A DNA stretch of 64,000 bases from Pyropia yezoensis (GCA_009829735.1 CM020618.1:11561119-11625118), one strand, 5' to 3'. Counted from the first letter of the stretch, positions 1 through 11,869 are shown. The notes: a model not told the origin generated them from the sequence alone. A program made the numbers and translations.

Positions 1-615
1 CGGGAGCTGGATCTTTCTTGACCAACATGTCGAAGGCGATGGCCGATTCTTCCCGATGATTTGACGAAAAGCAGAAAACGAAGCGTATCGGTGAATTGTC
101 CCGCCTGCTGGAGATTATGCCCGACAACCCTGCCATCCTACGCTTGCTGGAAAAATTGATTGACGGCGGTGAGTCATCCGCGGCGGACCGTGGGGCTCGC
201 GTGGCGGAGGACGCAGCATGTAGCGAAGCGCGAGCTTTGGGAGGTACGGGGCGGGACGAACCCGGTGCTAGAGCGGTCGGTAGGGCTGCTTGCGGGGCTC
301 GGGCTGAGGCAGAGGATAGTACTGGAGAGCTCGTTGACAGTGGATCGTGGGAGGGCACGAAGGAGAGCATCGATGGGGGCAGACCCAAAGGGCGCCCAAG
401 GAGCCACATCGGGGGCAGCGGGAGCACTGGGACTTTGACGCAGTAGGAGGCTGATGTCGTGGGGCGTGAGGTGTTCTTTCGTTCGATGCGGTGAGGAGCA
501 ACGCCCGTTCATTACTGTGTTTCCGTTTTTGTAGGCCAAACCGTTTTTGCGCACACATTGCGAGCCTGAGCAAGCAAGCAGCGGCAGACCCCGCGTATTT
601 ATTGTCTTTTTATGT
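1..615. other. No recognisable gene
   Basis: Short overlapping frames on both strands show no domain, no repeat and no convincing codon pattern. The stretch lies downstream of the minus-strand transposase remnant that starts at 616 and may be part of the same degraded element. Confidence 0.5.
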
Positions 616-1614
616 CTATCGCGCGCACCGGAGCCCACGCGTTCTCCAATTATTGCGGCCATGTCGGAAGACGTTCGTTGCTCTCATAAAGTCACAAACG
701 TGGTTCGCCACGCTCTGCCGCGCCGCCAAAGCATCGCTGTCAGGACGTAAGAGGCAAACACTGGACCCCTCTCTCTCCATCTGCTCCGGAGACCGATCCC
801 CCTCTCCTTGGCACACGTTGTGCAGTACACAGCATGCCACGAACCAGTCCGTAGCGCGCGTGATGGTCTTGTCACTACCAATGCTGATTCGCAGCTCTCT
901 CAGACTCCCCCATCGCCCCTTCAATATGCCAATGGTATGCTCCGAACGTACCCACAGCTTTGCCAGCTGATAATTGAAGTTGGCATGCTCAGCAGTCGTG
1001 CACTCCGGCCGAGAGAACGGGCCAATCACTCGTGACGTATACTTCATGCCCTTGTCCCCCAGCAAATACTCGCCCGGAGAGAAGTAAGTTCCTGGAAATA
1101 TGTGCCGGGAGGCCTTCACAACCGCGCCTGGAGATACACCAAAGCAGTCGGCCACAGCGTTCAAACGGGCAGCATTGCCATAGCACCCCAGTCGATACAA
1201 TGTCAGGGCGAGCAGGATCTCTAACGGCATCTGTGCCGCACCACGCCGAGGCATGAAGAGGTCTGCCGCATGAGTGCGGAGCAGATCCAGCACAACTTGA
1301 AACGTCGGCCTGCTCATGCGCATGTACTCGCGAAATCGAGAGTCTGAGCTGTTCAGTAGAACGTCGGTGTACCACGCAGAGCTCTGAGGCAGGGAAGTAC
1401 GTGCCGCACGTAGATACCGTCGCTGAGACACAGCAGAAAACCCTGCGGCGGACACGAACCACAGCTACCGGAAAGCATCCTTCTGTCGCAGCCCAGACTG
1501 ACGCGGTATACAGGAAGGCAAATCGTTTGCCTCACTAAGGGCTAGCAGAACGGTGAATAGCATCAGCCGGGTGCGTAGCCGGGCGAGCACCAGCTTGCGA
1601 GCGGAGCGCGCCAT
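616..1614 (-). pseudogene. PIF/Harbinger-type transposase remnant (DDE_Tnp_4 family)
   Basis: The frame opens with ATG at 1614 (MARSARKLVLARLR...), has an in-frame TAG at 1467-1465, and continues to a stop at 616. After the stop the protein shows FREYMRMSRPTFQVVLDLL, LLALTLYRLG, then EYLLGDKGMKY (second catalytic Asp in LLGD) and AEHANFNYQLAKLWVRSEHTIGILKGRWGSL...CCVLHNVC, the usual C-terminal order of PIF/Harbinger transposases. The roughly 100-residue block that normally lies between the helix-turn-helix (GVSPGAVVKASRHI) and LLGD, carrying the first catalytic Asp, is absent: the two ends are joined in frame. With the premature TAG this makes an inactive relic or a domesticated fragment. No terminal repeats were identified. 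Confidence 0.75.
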
Positions 1615-3331
1615 AGTACCTATTGGGGGGGACGGGTGTGGGGGCGGGGGGTCTGGGGGGATGCCAGAGGCTGGCGTCGTCGGACAGGACCAGCGTCATC
1701 AGGTAGAGAGTCGCTAACCGTTTCTACAAGCAGAGAACCCACGTTCAACACTCGAAGTAGCAGTGATTGGACCATTCCCATCACATGGACGTCTTCCGGT
1801 AGTTACGTGTGGCAATGGAGAATTGCTATAGGACGAGACGGTTTTGCGATGGAATGGCCTTGGACACACGGTGCGTACCGCTGATTGACTGTGGAATGGC
1901 CTTGGACACACGCTGCGCACCGCTGATAGCCTTTGGAAGCTGTGGTCTATGTAAGCTGTGGTCCATGTGTCTGCCGTCGTCTCTGACGCACGGCGCGAAC
2001 CGCCGATTACAGCTGTCGACGATGATCCAGGTGTCAGCCTCGTGCGGCTGAGAACGCGTCTGAAGTGCCGTGAAGAGGGTGCGGTCGGGCGCCGGTTTCT
2101 CCGCACCGGTTGGGCGTTATTGTGAGTACCCGGGGGGTCTGGACCGCACCCCCCAGTTTCAGCGCACGGATTCGTGAGTGAAGAGGAGCGCCTTGTGGGT
2201 GACCACAAATCTCAATTTGACAGTATTCTTTTTAGACTTTTTGTTCATACTTCTAGGGTCGTTGGTACCGGCGCGGATCCCCTGCGGATTTGGGATCGTG
2301 AAACAGCCTAGTGGCGCCGCCGCCACCGCCGCCACCGCCGCCGCCGCCGCGGCTTCCGCCGCGCGCGAGTGGCACCGCTTCTTGCCCAACGCTCCCGCAC
2401 CGGCCGCTTCCGCTCCTCCCTGCGGCCGCCGCCACTCCCCCCGCGAGAGTGCCCACTTTAGGAGGGAACGTGCCACGGCGGCGGTCGCGGCGGCGCACGA
2501 CGGCTGCGGTAGGTACGCCGCGGAGCCGTCGTGGGCAGGCCCGGGGGTGGGAGCCCCCCGCCCCGGGGACTCCCCGCGCCGTCTACCGCGGCCCCGCCCC
2601 CGCCACGATCGCGGGTCGACGGGGGGAGGGGGCTCGCCCAGCCGCCCCTAGCGCCCCACACGCCCGCGTCGGCCGAGGTCGACGGGGGGAGGGGGCTCGC
2701 CCACCCGCCCCTGGCTCCCCACACGCCCGCGTCGGCCGAGGCGCCGCCGCGATCCAACGCCGCTTCCCCTGCCCCCCCAGCGCGCGCGCGCTCGCGCACA
2801 CACACACACACACCCAGCTGCCAGCCGGTGTCGACAGCCGGTCGGCGCTGCCGCTCGTTGGGGCAAAAGGACTCCGTCCCACGCCGCCCCCGCCTCCCCC
2901 CCCCCCCCCCCCCCCGGCGCGGCGAGTGTGGACGCTGCCCGAGGGCCTCCCCGCCACTCTCCCTTGCCCTCGCTGTCCCCCCGCCCCTCCCGCCTGCCCC
3001 GCCTCCCCCCTTTGGACGCCTCATCTGCCAGCTGCCACTACGATGGCCGCGCGTTGCTCCGCGCCGCGGCCGCGGGGGCCCGCGCCTGCAGGTGTGGCGG
3101 CGGCAGCTGCCGCCGCTGTTGGATGGGGAGCGGCCTCCCCTCGTGGACCCGGCCATTTGTAGGGCGTCGTGCGCCCGACGCGGTGACGTGGTGGCCGCCA
3201 GTGGCGGCTCTCTGGCGGGCGAGAAGCTCAAGCACCCCCCCCCTCCCCCCCCCGTCCGCCTCTGGCCAGCATCCCTCACAGCGGCTCCGCGGCCTTTGCC
3301 TTGCGGCTCCCATGGCGGCGCTGCTTCTTGG
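1615..3331. other. GC-rich spacer with tandem repeats and microsatellites
   Basis: No gene can be supported. It holds a 42-bp unit repeated twice (about 1850-1930, GGAATGGCCTTGGACACACG core), a GCC/GCG microsatellite near 2311-2355, a 63-bp unit repeated twice (2614-2739, starting GGTCGAC), a CA run at 2797-2813 and C homopolymers. Long Pro/Ala/Arg frames here come from composition: they exist on several frames at once and contain no domain. The last part may be the 3' region of the UTP23-like gene. Confidence 0.6.
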
Positions 3332-4312
3332 TCACCTCCCCCGCCGCCGCCCCCCCCCCCCCCCCGCCCCCCCACCCCCCTTTTTCTTCTTCGTTGCCTT
3401 TTTCACCGACAGCGGGTTGGGCTCCCGCTGCCGCCGCCGGCGGGGCCGCCCCGCCGCCGCCGCCGCCGCCGGCGGGGCCGCCCCCCCCAGGGTGCCCCCA
3501 AAGGTGGCAAGCGCCGCCCACTCCACCGGCGACAGCGCGTCCTTGGCCGCCTCGGCGGCCGCCGCGACGGCGACCAACGCGGCCGACGGGGTCTCCACCC
3601 GCAGCGCCGTCTGGTTGACCACCCGGATCAGCGGCACGCCCGGTACCGCCCGCAGCCGACGGACGAGGTCATCGTCGTTGGTGGCGACCAGCACCCCCGC
3701 GGGGTGGGGGGGGGGGGGCGGGCCGGCCGACCGACCGCCGCGGCCGCGGCCGACGCTGCCACCGCCGCCAGCCGGGTCGTCGTCGTCGCCGCCGCGGCGG
3801 CCGCCGCCGCCGCCCACCAGCGACACGATACAGTCCGAGGCGGGCACGGCGCCGCCCCCCGGGTGCGCGCACTTGACCGTCTGGACGCGCTTTAGGAAGA
3901 GCAGCGCGCCCGACAGGTCTGGGCCCGTCGACCGTCTGCCCCCCCCCCCACCACCACCACCACCGCCACAGCCACAGCCACCGCCACCGCCACCGCTACC
4001 ACCACCGCCACTACCAGTACCACCGCGACCGCCACCGCCACCCCCTCTGCCGCCGCCGAGACCCCCCTGCGGCCGGCCACCACGGGTCGCCGCAAGTGCC
4101 GCCAGCTCCCTCCGCACGCACGTCGACGTGACAAGCACCGGGGACTGGGTGTCGAGGAGGGAGGCGAGGCCCTCCTTGAGGTACAATGACCGGACCAGAG
4201 GGATGACCGCTATGGGCCCATCCACCAGCACCCTGTAGGGGGGGGTGAGGCCAAAGGAGGCGCGGTACATGGCGAGCGCCTTGCGCGCCTCCTTGCTGCG
4301 CTTGAGCTTCAT
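3332..4312 (-). CDS. UTP23: UTP23-like small-subunit processome protein (PIN-like domain)
   Basis: This is a 326-residue protein starting at ATG 4312 (MKLKRSKEARKALAMYRASF), which matches the invariant start of UTP23/FCF1 proteins (basic start, then the PYRVLVDG strand). UTP23 acts in the nucleolus in early 18S rRNA processing and snR30 release. Visible landmarks: D31 in VLVDG, a CAH...DC zinc-binding remnant (VKCAHPGGG...ASDCIVSLV), VVATNDDDLVRRLR, VPGVPLIRVV, and near the C-terminus EPNPLSVKKATKKKK, the conserved PNPLS-Lys motif of UTP23 that separates it from FCF1. Long Gly and Ala/Pro inserts separate the conserved blocks, as is common in very GC-rich genomes. The reading frame continues upstream of the ATG but only through a poly-Pro shadow. 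It is divergent from the gene at 5056. Confidence 0.85.
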   Translation of the reverse strand: MKLKRSKEARKALAMYRASFGLTPPYRVLVDGPIAVIPLVRSLYLKEGLASLLDTQSPVLVTSTCVRRELAALAATRGGRPQGGLGGGRGGGGGGRGGTGSGGGGSGGGGGGCGCGGGGGGGGGGRRSTGPDLSGALLFLKRVQTVKCAHPGGGAVPASDCIVSLVGGGGGRRGGDDDDPAGGGGSVGRGRGGRSAGPPPPPHPAGVLVATNDDDLVRRLRAVPGVPLIRVVNQTALRVETPSAALVAVAAAAEAAKDALSPVEWAALATFGGTLGGAAPPAAAAAAGRPRRRRQREPNPLSVKKATKKKKGGGGAGGGGGRRRGR

Positions 4313-5055
4313 CGCGGCAGCAGCAGTGGGGGGGGGGGGCGGGGGGGGGGGGGGGGGCGGGGGGGGAAGGTGGGAGGGGGAGTGCCGGGATGGAGAAAAG
4401 TGTGACGTCTGGTGGAGTGGCGACTGTGTGACGCCCTGGGGTGTGTGGGGTGGGGGGCGGGTCGGGGGGGTTGGGACCAAGGCAGTCGGTCAGCCGCCGG
4501 CAGTCACACCCGGGAGGGGACGGGCGCCGCAACACAGAGGCCGACGCAGACAAAAGGCGTCGCGCAGAGGGCGACCAGAGAGCCAGGCTATAGGCGACGC
4601 GACTGAAATGCCGCTTTTTTTGTCCTCGTACTTTCGAACCTGCCCATGCCACGTCCAATGAGAAGCAAAATTTGAGCGCGTGCCCGGCAGCGCATGATCG
4701 CGCACCCAGCGTCATCGACGACACGAGCGTCGTCTCGCCCCCCTCCTGCCCGCGACGACCGGTGCGGCTCTGGCCGCGCGGGGCCGCCGCTGCCCGTGCT
4801 CCCAGTCGGCCCGCCCATCGTACTCCCTGCACAGCCTTCCTCTTTTTCTTCTTTTAGTCGCTGTTCTTCTCCCTTGCCCTGTTCTTTGGGCTGGCCACTG
4901 CGGGCTGTTTACGTTTCTTCCCCCCCCCCCCCCCCCTTCCCACCCCCCGCCACCTCCCATCGCTCCTGCTTTCCCCTCCCCACCTCCCAGCACCCCTTCT
5001 TCTTCCCCCCCCCCCCCCCCTGTTCTTCCCTTCTGTTCCCCCCTCCTCACTCACG
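4313..5055. promoter_or_regulatory. Shared intergenic region of two divergent genes
   Basis: A 743-bp spacer separates the divergent start codons at 4312 (-) and 5056 (+). It has G-homopolymer runs near the minus-strand start (4329-4367) and a long pyrimidine-rich leader before the plus-strand start (about 4845-5050, CT tracts and C runs). A shared promoter is inferred from layout only; no TATA box is evident. Confidence 0.4.
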
Positions 5056-5676
5056 ATGCCCCCCCCCATTCGCCCTGCCGCGTCTGCGGCGGCGCTTGTG
5101 GCCACCTCTGCCGCCAACCGCCGGGCGGCGGTGGGCATCAACATGCCATCCCGCGCCGTCGCGGCCGCCCTCCTCTCGGCTGCCCCCGCGCCCGTTGCGC
5201 ACAAGACGGTGCTCGCGGCGGTGACGGACGACCCCAGGTACGGCGGGCTCGTCACGTCGGCCACCCACTTCAAGCGCGTCCTCCGCGCCATGGCCGACGC
5301 GGGCCGCCTGCGGGTGATACGCGAGCCGGACAATGTGGTGCGGCTGCGCGCGGCATCGGCGGCGGCGGCGCCCGCGGCGGAGGCGTCGGCGTCGGCGTCG
5401 GCCGGGGGGGGGGGGGGGGTGGGGGGGGTGCCCGGGGAGGGCGGCGGCGGTGCGAGCGGCGGCGGGCGCCTTGGCCACCGGCCCGTCAAGCCCGTCTTTA
5501 AGCTGCAGCTGACGCGCAAGGGGGAGGTCATCTACCGCCGCTACCTGGGGATGGACCCAGAGGGGGAGGCCAGAGGCGGCGGCGACGCCGGGACCGACGC
5601 GGGGGTGGGTCTAGCCGCCGCGGTGGACTCGCCGAGGGGGGCGGAGGGGGAACCCGCCGGCGAGCGGGGGGCGTAG
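5056..5676 (+). CDS. Small protein of unknown function, winged-helix-like
   Basis: A 206-residue protein with a clear ATG at the end of a pyrimidine-rich leader. I do not recognise the family. Residues ~30-100 (MPSRAVAAALLSAAP...HKTVLAAVTDD...SATHFKRVLRAMADAGRLRVI...VVRLRA) alternate helices and strands in a way that resembles a winged-helix fold. A low-complexity Ala/Gly spacer follows, then FKLQLTRKGEVIYRRYLG, another conserved-looking block. The N-terminus is Ala/Arg-rich with few acids (PIRPAASAAALVATSAANRR), which could act as an organelle-targeting peptide. A nuclear-encoded organellar ribosome-associated protein is one possibility, but that is speculation. The last 35 residues are Gly/Ala/Asp-rich filler. 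Confidence 0.55.
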   Translation: MPPPIRPAASAAALVATSAANRRAAVGINMPSRAVAAALLSAAPAPVAHKTVLAAVTDDPRYGGLVTSATHFKRVLRAMADAGRLRVIREPDNVVRLRAASAAAAPAAEASASASAGGGGGVGGVPGEGGGGASGGGRLGHRPVKPVFKLQLTRKGEVIYRRYLGMDPEGEARGGGDAGTDAGVGLAAAVDSPRGAEGEPAGERGA

Positions 5677-6123
5677 AGGTCGACCCGCCCCGGCCAAGTG
5701 GTGGCGGGAAGGTTTGGAGAGAGGGGGGGGAGCCCAGGTCACCATGGATGGCTTCAACGGCGTGGTTTGACTTGATACCTACGTTTGCCTCGGCTCGGCC
5801 GCGCATTGGTGAGGAAGTTCGCCGGATAGTGGTCCGATAAGGGCGCGCAGGCCGCGCAGCGCCTGCACCCGTCCGTGGAGCCCCCGCCTGTCTGGCGGGC
5901 AGCCAGCGGCTGCCGATGCACCGGGGGGGGGGGGGAGGAAGGGAGGTGGAGATAGGAGGAGCACCACACAAAGAAAGGCCCGCCACGCGGTGCCGAGGCA
6001 GGGGCAGCGCACCCAACGGCAAGCACCCCGCGGCGGCCATCCCAAAACAAAGTCAAACGATCACCACGGCCGCCGGAGAAGCCCCTGTCGGTGGGACTCG
6101 CGGGAGGAAGGCGCGCACCACCC
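5677..6123. other. Convergent 3' spacer
   Basis: 447 bp between the stop of the plus-strand gene and the stop of the minus-strand methyltransferase-like gene. It contains a G run at 5923-5934 and no supported gene. It probably holds both 3' untranslated regions. Confidence 0.4.
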
Positions 6124-7401
6124 CTACGCGCCTGGGATTGTTGCCGCCCCCACCGCGGCGGCGGCGGCGGCGGAGGCGGCCGTCGGCTCGGACGCGCCCG
6201 CCACCCAGCCGCCCGTCCGCACGCGCTCGGCAATCTCTGCCGACGCGCCCGCCACCCACCCCCCCCCCCCGCGCTCCCGCAGGCGCGCGTAGATGCCCCG
6301 CACCGTCGCGGGCGCCACCGGTACCCCCCCCGGGAGGCGGTCCCCCCGCTTTGGGCGCAGCACCACCAGTCGCGGCACCGACCCGACGGCCGTCGACGCG
6401 ACCGTGTCGTACCAGTCGTAGATAGGCGCGTACTGTGGGCGCTGCGCGTCGTGGAGGAGCACCACCGACGACGGGGTGAGGTGCGAGAGGAGCGCCAACG
6501 CGCACGCCACCCGGGCGCGGCCGTCAATGAGGACGTCGGTGAAGGTGCGGTCGGGGAGGGATGCGACGGCGGTGATGTAGGCGTCAAAGTGGTCGGGCGT
6601 GCCGTCGGCGTCGGCAGCGGCGGCGGCGGGGGGGGGGGGGGCACGCGGGGGGGGGGGGGAAAGACTGTCGGGATGCACACCATCGTGACGGGGCGGGGGG
6701 ACAGGCCCGCGGCGGCGAGCTTGGCGGATACCGAAGCACACCAGGCGGCTGCACAGGCGCGCGAGGGCAGAGCGGGCGGGACGGGAAGGGAGCATCCAAA
6801 AAGAGAAAAGCCCACACCGTACACCGCAGAAGGGGGAGGACAAAAGGGGGGACACACAGCAAGGCACAAGCTCTCCTCTTGCGTCAGACAACACGAACCG
6901 GCGCCGTCGTCAGGCTCACGTCCATTCGTGAAAGGCCAGCCTAGCCAGGAAGCGGCCAAGCGAGCGAGAAGAATCGAAGGGCCCCACACACGTACGGTCG
7001 TGCTCTATCGAGTAGGAGCGGTCCGCCGACGCGGCAAAGGCGGCGGAGCTGCCCCCCGACCCCCATTCCAGGTACACCCGCTCCCCCGTGCGGTTGGCCG
7101 GAAACAGATGGGCCACCGCGACCGCCACTTCGGGGGCACCCATGAACAGGTCCGCCACGCGGGAAGGCGTCGGCGGCCACCGGCGGGCGTCGCCATCGCG
7201 CGGGGCGGCGAGGGCGGGGGGACGGGCGGGTGCGCCGTCGCCGCCGCCACCGCCGCCGCCGCCGCCACGTGCCATCGCAACAAGGGACTCTTTGACAGAC
7301 ACGAGGGCGCCACCGAGGTCACCCCCCGGCGGGCTCAGTAGCAGGAGCGTCGCCGCCGCGGCCGCGGTGGCGAGGCCAACCGGCAGCAAACGAGAGCGCA
7401 T
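6124..7401 (-). CDS. SAM-dependent methyltransferase-like protein, two exons, signal anchor
   Basis: Exon 1 runs 7401-6996 and exon 2 runs 6748-6124, separated by a 247-bp GT-AG intron (GTACGT donor at 6995, AG at 6750-6749). The join gives ...YSIEHDPAWCASVSAKLAA... Residues 1-25 (MRSRLLPVGLATAAAAATLL) form a signal peptide or anchor, so a secretory-pathway location is likely. VYLEWGSGGSSAAFA is a motif-I-like SAM-binding loop. Later, DVLIDGRARVACALALLSHL and SVVLLHDAQR...YAPIYDWYDTV complete a pattern I associate with class I methyltransferase-like proteins; the substrate is unknown. Between PTVFPPPP and the DGTPDHFDAYI block the frame changes inside two long G/C runs (6629-6659), either a homopolymer sequencing error or a real frameshift. 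The first 13-15 codons and the promoter are duplicated at 20881-21215. Confidence 0.6.
6749..6995 (-). other. Predicted GT-AG intron of the methyltransferase-like gene
   Basis: Donor C|GTACGT at 6996/6995 and acceptor GTGCAG|CCGCC at 6749/6748. Without splicing, exon 1 runs into a stop at 6916 and the WCASVSAKLAAAGL block lies in another frame. Splicing restores a continuous frame across the conserved EHDPAW region. Confidence 0.6.
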
Positions 7402-7692
7402 GACGGTTCGAGCCGGGGAGACACGTTCAGCCGGGGGTGTGGGGGTGGGACGAGGGGGCAGCAGCGGCGACGAGCACGGGCAAGAGGGGGGGAGGCAGTC
7501 GGGGATTGATGCAGTGGCGGAGCAGGCGGCAAGATAAACAGAGGGAGCACCGAGCGGATGTCCCTCGACCGTCAGCCCTGGTGCGTGTCGCGATTACAGT
7601 TCTTGTCACAACTGGCCCACTTACGTACAGTAATGTACTGTATGTACAATAGTGTACAAACATTTCACTACACGACGCGTCGTGGGTGAAGC
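7402..7692 (-). promoter_or_regulatory. Promoter region of the methyltransferase-like gene (duplicated copy A)
   Basis: This 5' flank is almost identical to 20925-21215. It contains a short palindrome, TACAGTA-ATG-TACTGTA (7626-7642), repeated at 21149-21165, and further GTAC-rich sequence. Retention of near identity in both copies may reflect recent duplication rather than function. Confidence 0.4.
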
Positions 7693-10600
7693 TCAACCGG
7701 GCACGGTACACACCAATGAAACCAATCTCGCACACAACCTAAAGCAATCTCGCCCCAATCGAACAAATATCGTCCTAAACAGCGATTTGTCCTCACTTCT
7801 TGGAAACTGAAATCGGTCGCCTAGGAAGAGTCCAGAAGACAAACTCTCGACATTTCTTGTCATGATCCCAGGATCATAATCGAACCGTTTTCAAATAGTT
7901 TTGGAAACGTCTCGGTTGTGGGCCTCAAGATTGTCTAGATAAGGGACGATACGCTGCCTATTTCACCATAAAGTACAAGGGGGGGTCCCAGAATCGCCCG
8001 TGACATTTCTGGCGTTTCCGATCAGATACTATCCATCAGGTCTTTCCTAAGGCCGAAATAGAATATGGTGTGTTCTAAAGGTTGACTTCTCGAATGTGGA
8101 TGAAAGAGTTTCCTGACGGTGATGCCGTCAGATCGTGTCGATTCCTTCTGCCAGCTCTATCCGCCCTTGGCAAGAAATGTGTTCAGTATTGTTTGCCAAA
8201 GCGATCTGGGGACCGTCCCAGCTACTATTCTTTACCGTTAGTTTTCGTACAGTCGTGCAAGATATGTTTCGAACCGTATAGATAACAACACACGGTGCAA
8301 TGTCCCGCGACAGACTGCACAGCGCTTTGTAGATGCTTCCTGGAAGCTGAGATGGACCGACTTGGAACAGTCTTGAAGAACATCTTTGGATACTATCCGG
8401 GGCGATCCTAGGAGTGCCATGAGCACGATTCAAAACACGTACAGGAGAAGGTATCCCTTTTTCCAACGCGATTATTCCTTGACGAGACAAACTATGCATT
8501 TTTTCAGGAAATATCAGGACACATTTCTGGAACGCCAAGAGCAGTTTTGAGATTACTGACGGTGCAAGAAACGCGCAGGGAAATCCTGCCGAGCCTGGGA
8601 ACTGGGTCTGAAATACTTTTTGAGTGCTTCTTCTCTCGTGCACCAACACTCTGGCGACGCATTTTGGCGAGACTGACGCGCTCTAGTCGCCGACGCTGTC
8701 CAGGAAAGACTTCGAGAGTGTTTTGAAGAGAATTCTGGCTTCAGTTCTCATGGCTGTTCTGAGAGCAGTCTGTACCCCGTTCGTAGTTAACGAGTACTTC
8801 GCACCTCGTGCTGCTCTCACGGCTATTTCGTGTTGCTCGCCCCGATAGTTTCGCGTGCAACTCAAAGGTGCTGAGGCACTGGAGCGGGCGCGCCAGGCCG
8901 GTTGGTTCCCCGACTTTGCCGCCCACTCTTCGAGATTGAACGTGTGCATAGCGGAGCAGCTCTCCACCCATCTCCGGCACTTCCAAAGAAGAGCGGACTG
9001 ATTGCTGAAAGCCCCCCTTAGCACCCGGAGCTAGGAAAGTGAGCGGGAGAGACGAGCAAACAGGCATCTCGGGTGAGACTGACGGCAGGATAGATCGCGG
9101 GCAATACGGGATCAGCGCTTTAAGCTTCTCCACTTCATGTTTTTTTCTCTTTTTTCGACTATGCTTTACTCTGTACTTGCGGGGAGGGACCGCGATGGCG
9201 GCAAGGAGGCCCTCCGCACAGAGTGTGAGTAAGTGAGCTCTCTGTAAGGCGTGAAATATGAATAAGGGATGCCAGCCAACCCAGATTGGTCACAACCAGC
9301 TGGACGGAGTATGCTACATGGCGGCACGTTTCCGCACGGCTGTACCCGGATCCCATCGATGAGCGATGGGCAGTCGCCTTGATCCGACATCACAGTCTGT
9401 GCGACAATTCACGTACTCCGGATATGCATGCTCTTTCGGATGGTACTCAGCTATTGCGGCGTCCTTTTCTTGTCTTCGAGCTTTTTCTGGTCCAAGCGCT
9501 TGACGCCCACGGCGGACACCAGGCGCCGTCGGGCAAGTCGTATGCATGCTAAGGGAAGCGGGCACCGAATGGCCGTGAGGAGGGGGGAAAGGGTTGCGCA
9601 CCGCCGTGGCACACCACTGCCGAGACATGAGCGGTGGCTGTGGCTGCTCCGGCAGCCACCACCCAAGCTGTCTTGATACGCAAGCTGCCCCCGTCTGCTA
9701 GTCCTCTCGATTTTCGAGAATCGCAAGAGTCTCGTCTGGCAAGACTGTTGCGGCTCGGAACCTTTACGCCACACAGCAAGCAGCGCATGATGCAGAGCGA
9801 GCACCACCGTAAGCGTCCCAAGTTGTTACGTCATACAGATACATCACAGTTTCGCCTAGGGCAAGAATCTATTTGATCTATACATAGATTGCGACCAGAC
9901 CAGTGGTTCGAGCGCCGAAGAACAGACTCGCATGACATCCAACCGCCCTGGTCTCAAAAGGGCACCCCATTATGAAAGCCATTGTAAGCCTTGCCGGCAC
10001 GAATAATTTCAGCGCACGCAGCCATCACCCATGCAGCCAACCTAGGGCGCATCCTAAAAGAGTAACCGACGTTTTCTTCAAAATACGCAGACAGTCTCGT
10101 CCAGATCAGATCGCAGACATTCTTTTTCTTGAGAATCTCAGCGTAAGTTACACGCGCATGCCTTCAGAAACTGCGTGTCGCAGACTTGCAAGAAATTCCC
10201 GAGCAGTTTCTGTCATCAATGTTCCAGAAACTCATCCTTCAGAATCTCTAAACGGCGCTCAGGACGATTCCGAGAATGTTCACCGATCATTCATGCTAAG
10301 ATTTTCTCTCGCGACTCACAAACAGATCGCAGAACTGTTTAACGTTTCTGCTTGAAATGTCACAACAATTTTGTTGAAATATCATCAGTCTATGCCTGAG
10401 AAAAAACGTCAGAAGTATTATTTAATAATGTATATATGGACAGCAATGTCATGGTTCTGTTGTATGAGTTATTTTAAGCAATATTTGTTAATCGGGTTTT
10501 TCACACTACTGCAATATTTGATCAGTCTCACACGCTACTGTGTACCCCGGTGATGATGCTTTGCTCCATCTTGCTCTAGGTGCAACATTGGGTAGCTTGG

Positions 10601-11869
10601 GCACTATGCAGCTATTTTGTAATCCATGAACCGGGAGGCTAGCCTTTCTGGGTAAAACAAATAACATAAATGTTTAAATATGAGATTCGAATAATACTAC
10701 AATATCTCAACCAATCGCGAACGTGATTCTTGTACTTTTAGATATATATCGCAACCGTTGTTCCTACGTTTTCATTTTCTGCACTTCGTTGTGCATGGGA
10801 TGGCCATCGACACCTGCTTGGCGGTGCTTGGGATTTATCCTATGTCATCATACCTGTTATCAAGAAACGAAGGAACTCCGCTCGGATGCTGGAACAATAC
10901 CAGATGTACGTTCCGGCCCGTTGGCCCATCGTTCGCCTGGCGAGAAACATGATGATGCCAGGATAGGGCGAGTGAAATACACACAAAATACAATGGCAGC
11001 AAGGCTTTCCCTGCGAGCTCCGCAGGGAGGTGAAGCGAGTCCCACAGGTACTTGGACACGAAGTCGACGCATGGAGGGGAGCTCCTCTCAGAATAGCGCT
11101 GGCCTCAGGGACGCGGGATGCAGAGGAACTTGAGGCGCTGGGGGGGGGAGGAGCGTCGGCCACGAGAGGACGACGTTGCCAGGGGCTGTCAAGTGCTCCA
11201 GACTTTCAGGGCTCTGCGCGCTTGACGGCGACCATAAAATGGTCAACTTTGAGAAGGACAACGTGCATGGAGAGGTGCGGCAAACGCATCCGTTCCCGCA
11301 GTGGTGATGTAGCGCAACGTGTGGGCTTCTTTTCTCTGTCTGAAATGCTACCCGCGTGTATGTGAGGAAGTTCTTGCATTGTGACTGGTCGCCTTGTCTC
11401 CGCGTATTTCCAAGTGGAGCCGCCCCGGTCGAGGCGACGAGAGCAAGGGTATATTGTATCATCGTCTGCATGTTGGCAGCAGCCGACGCTGAGGACTAAG
11501 TGGAGAGGTGGGCACTGACCAGCTGCGGAGTGCAGTGCACCTGCCTGTGAGGAGCGCACGGTGTGAAGTGTGTTGCGGTCGCCGGCTCTCACTGGTGCCG
11601 TGCGCGCGGCTGGGCTGCGGTGCCCCTACCGGGCGACCGCCGCCTGTATATGACGACCGCTTCCTGCTGCTCTCCTTCTCCTTCACCGGTCCGGCACGTC
11701 CGTCGTCTTTTCGCCTTCCGCCTTCCTCTCTGCGCAGCGGGTCTAAGACCGTGTTCCTTATTTTCGTGCAATTTGATGCGAATCGATGTAGCGCGTCTGT
11801 TCAAGGCCTCCCTTGAGGCCTGTGAAGACCGATTTCGTCGCAGAGAACGTGCTCTTTCTTGCCCTAGAA

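Noticed and set aside
2178..4238. Several long Pro/Ala/Gly/Arg frames on both strands
   Set aside because: They overlap each other and the UTP23-like gene, arise from GC-rich low complexity, and have no domain.
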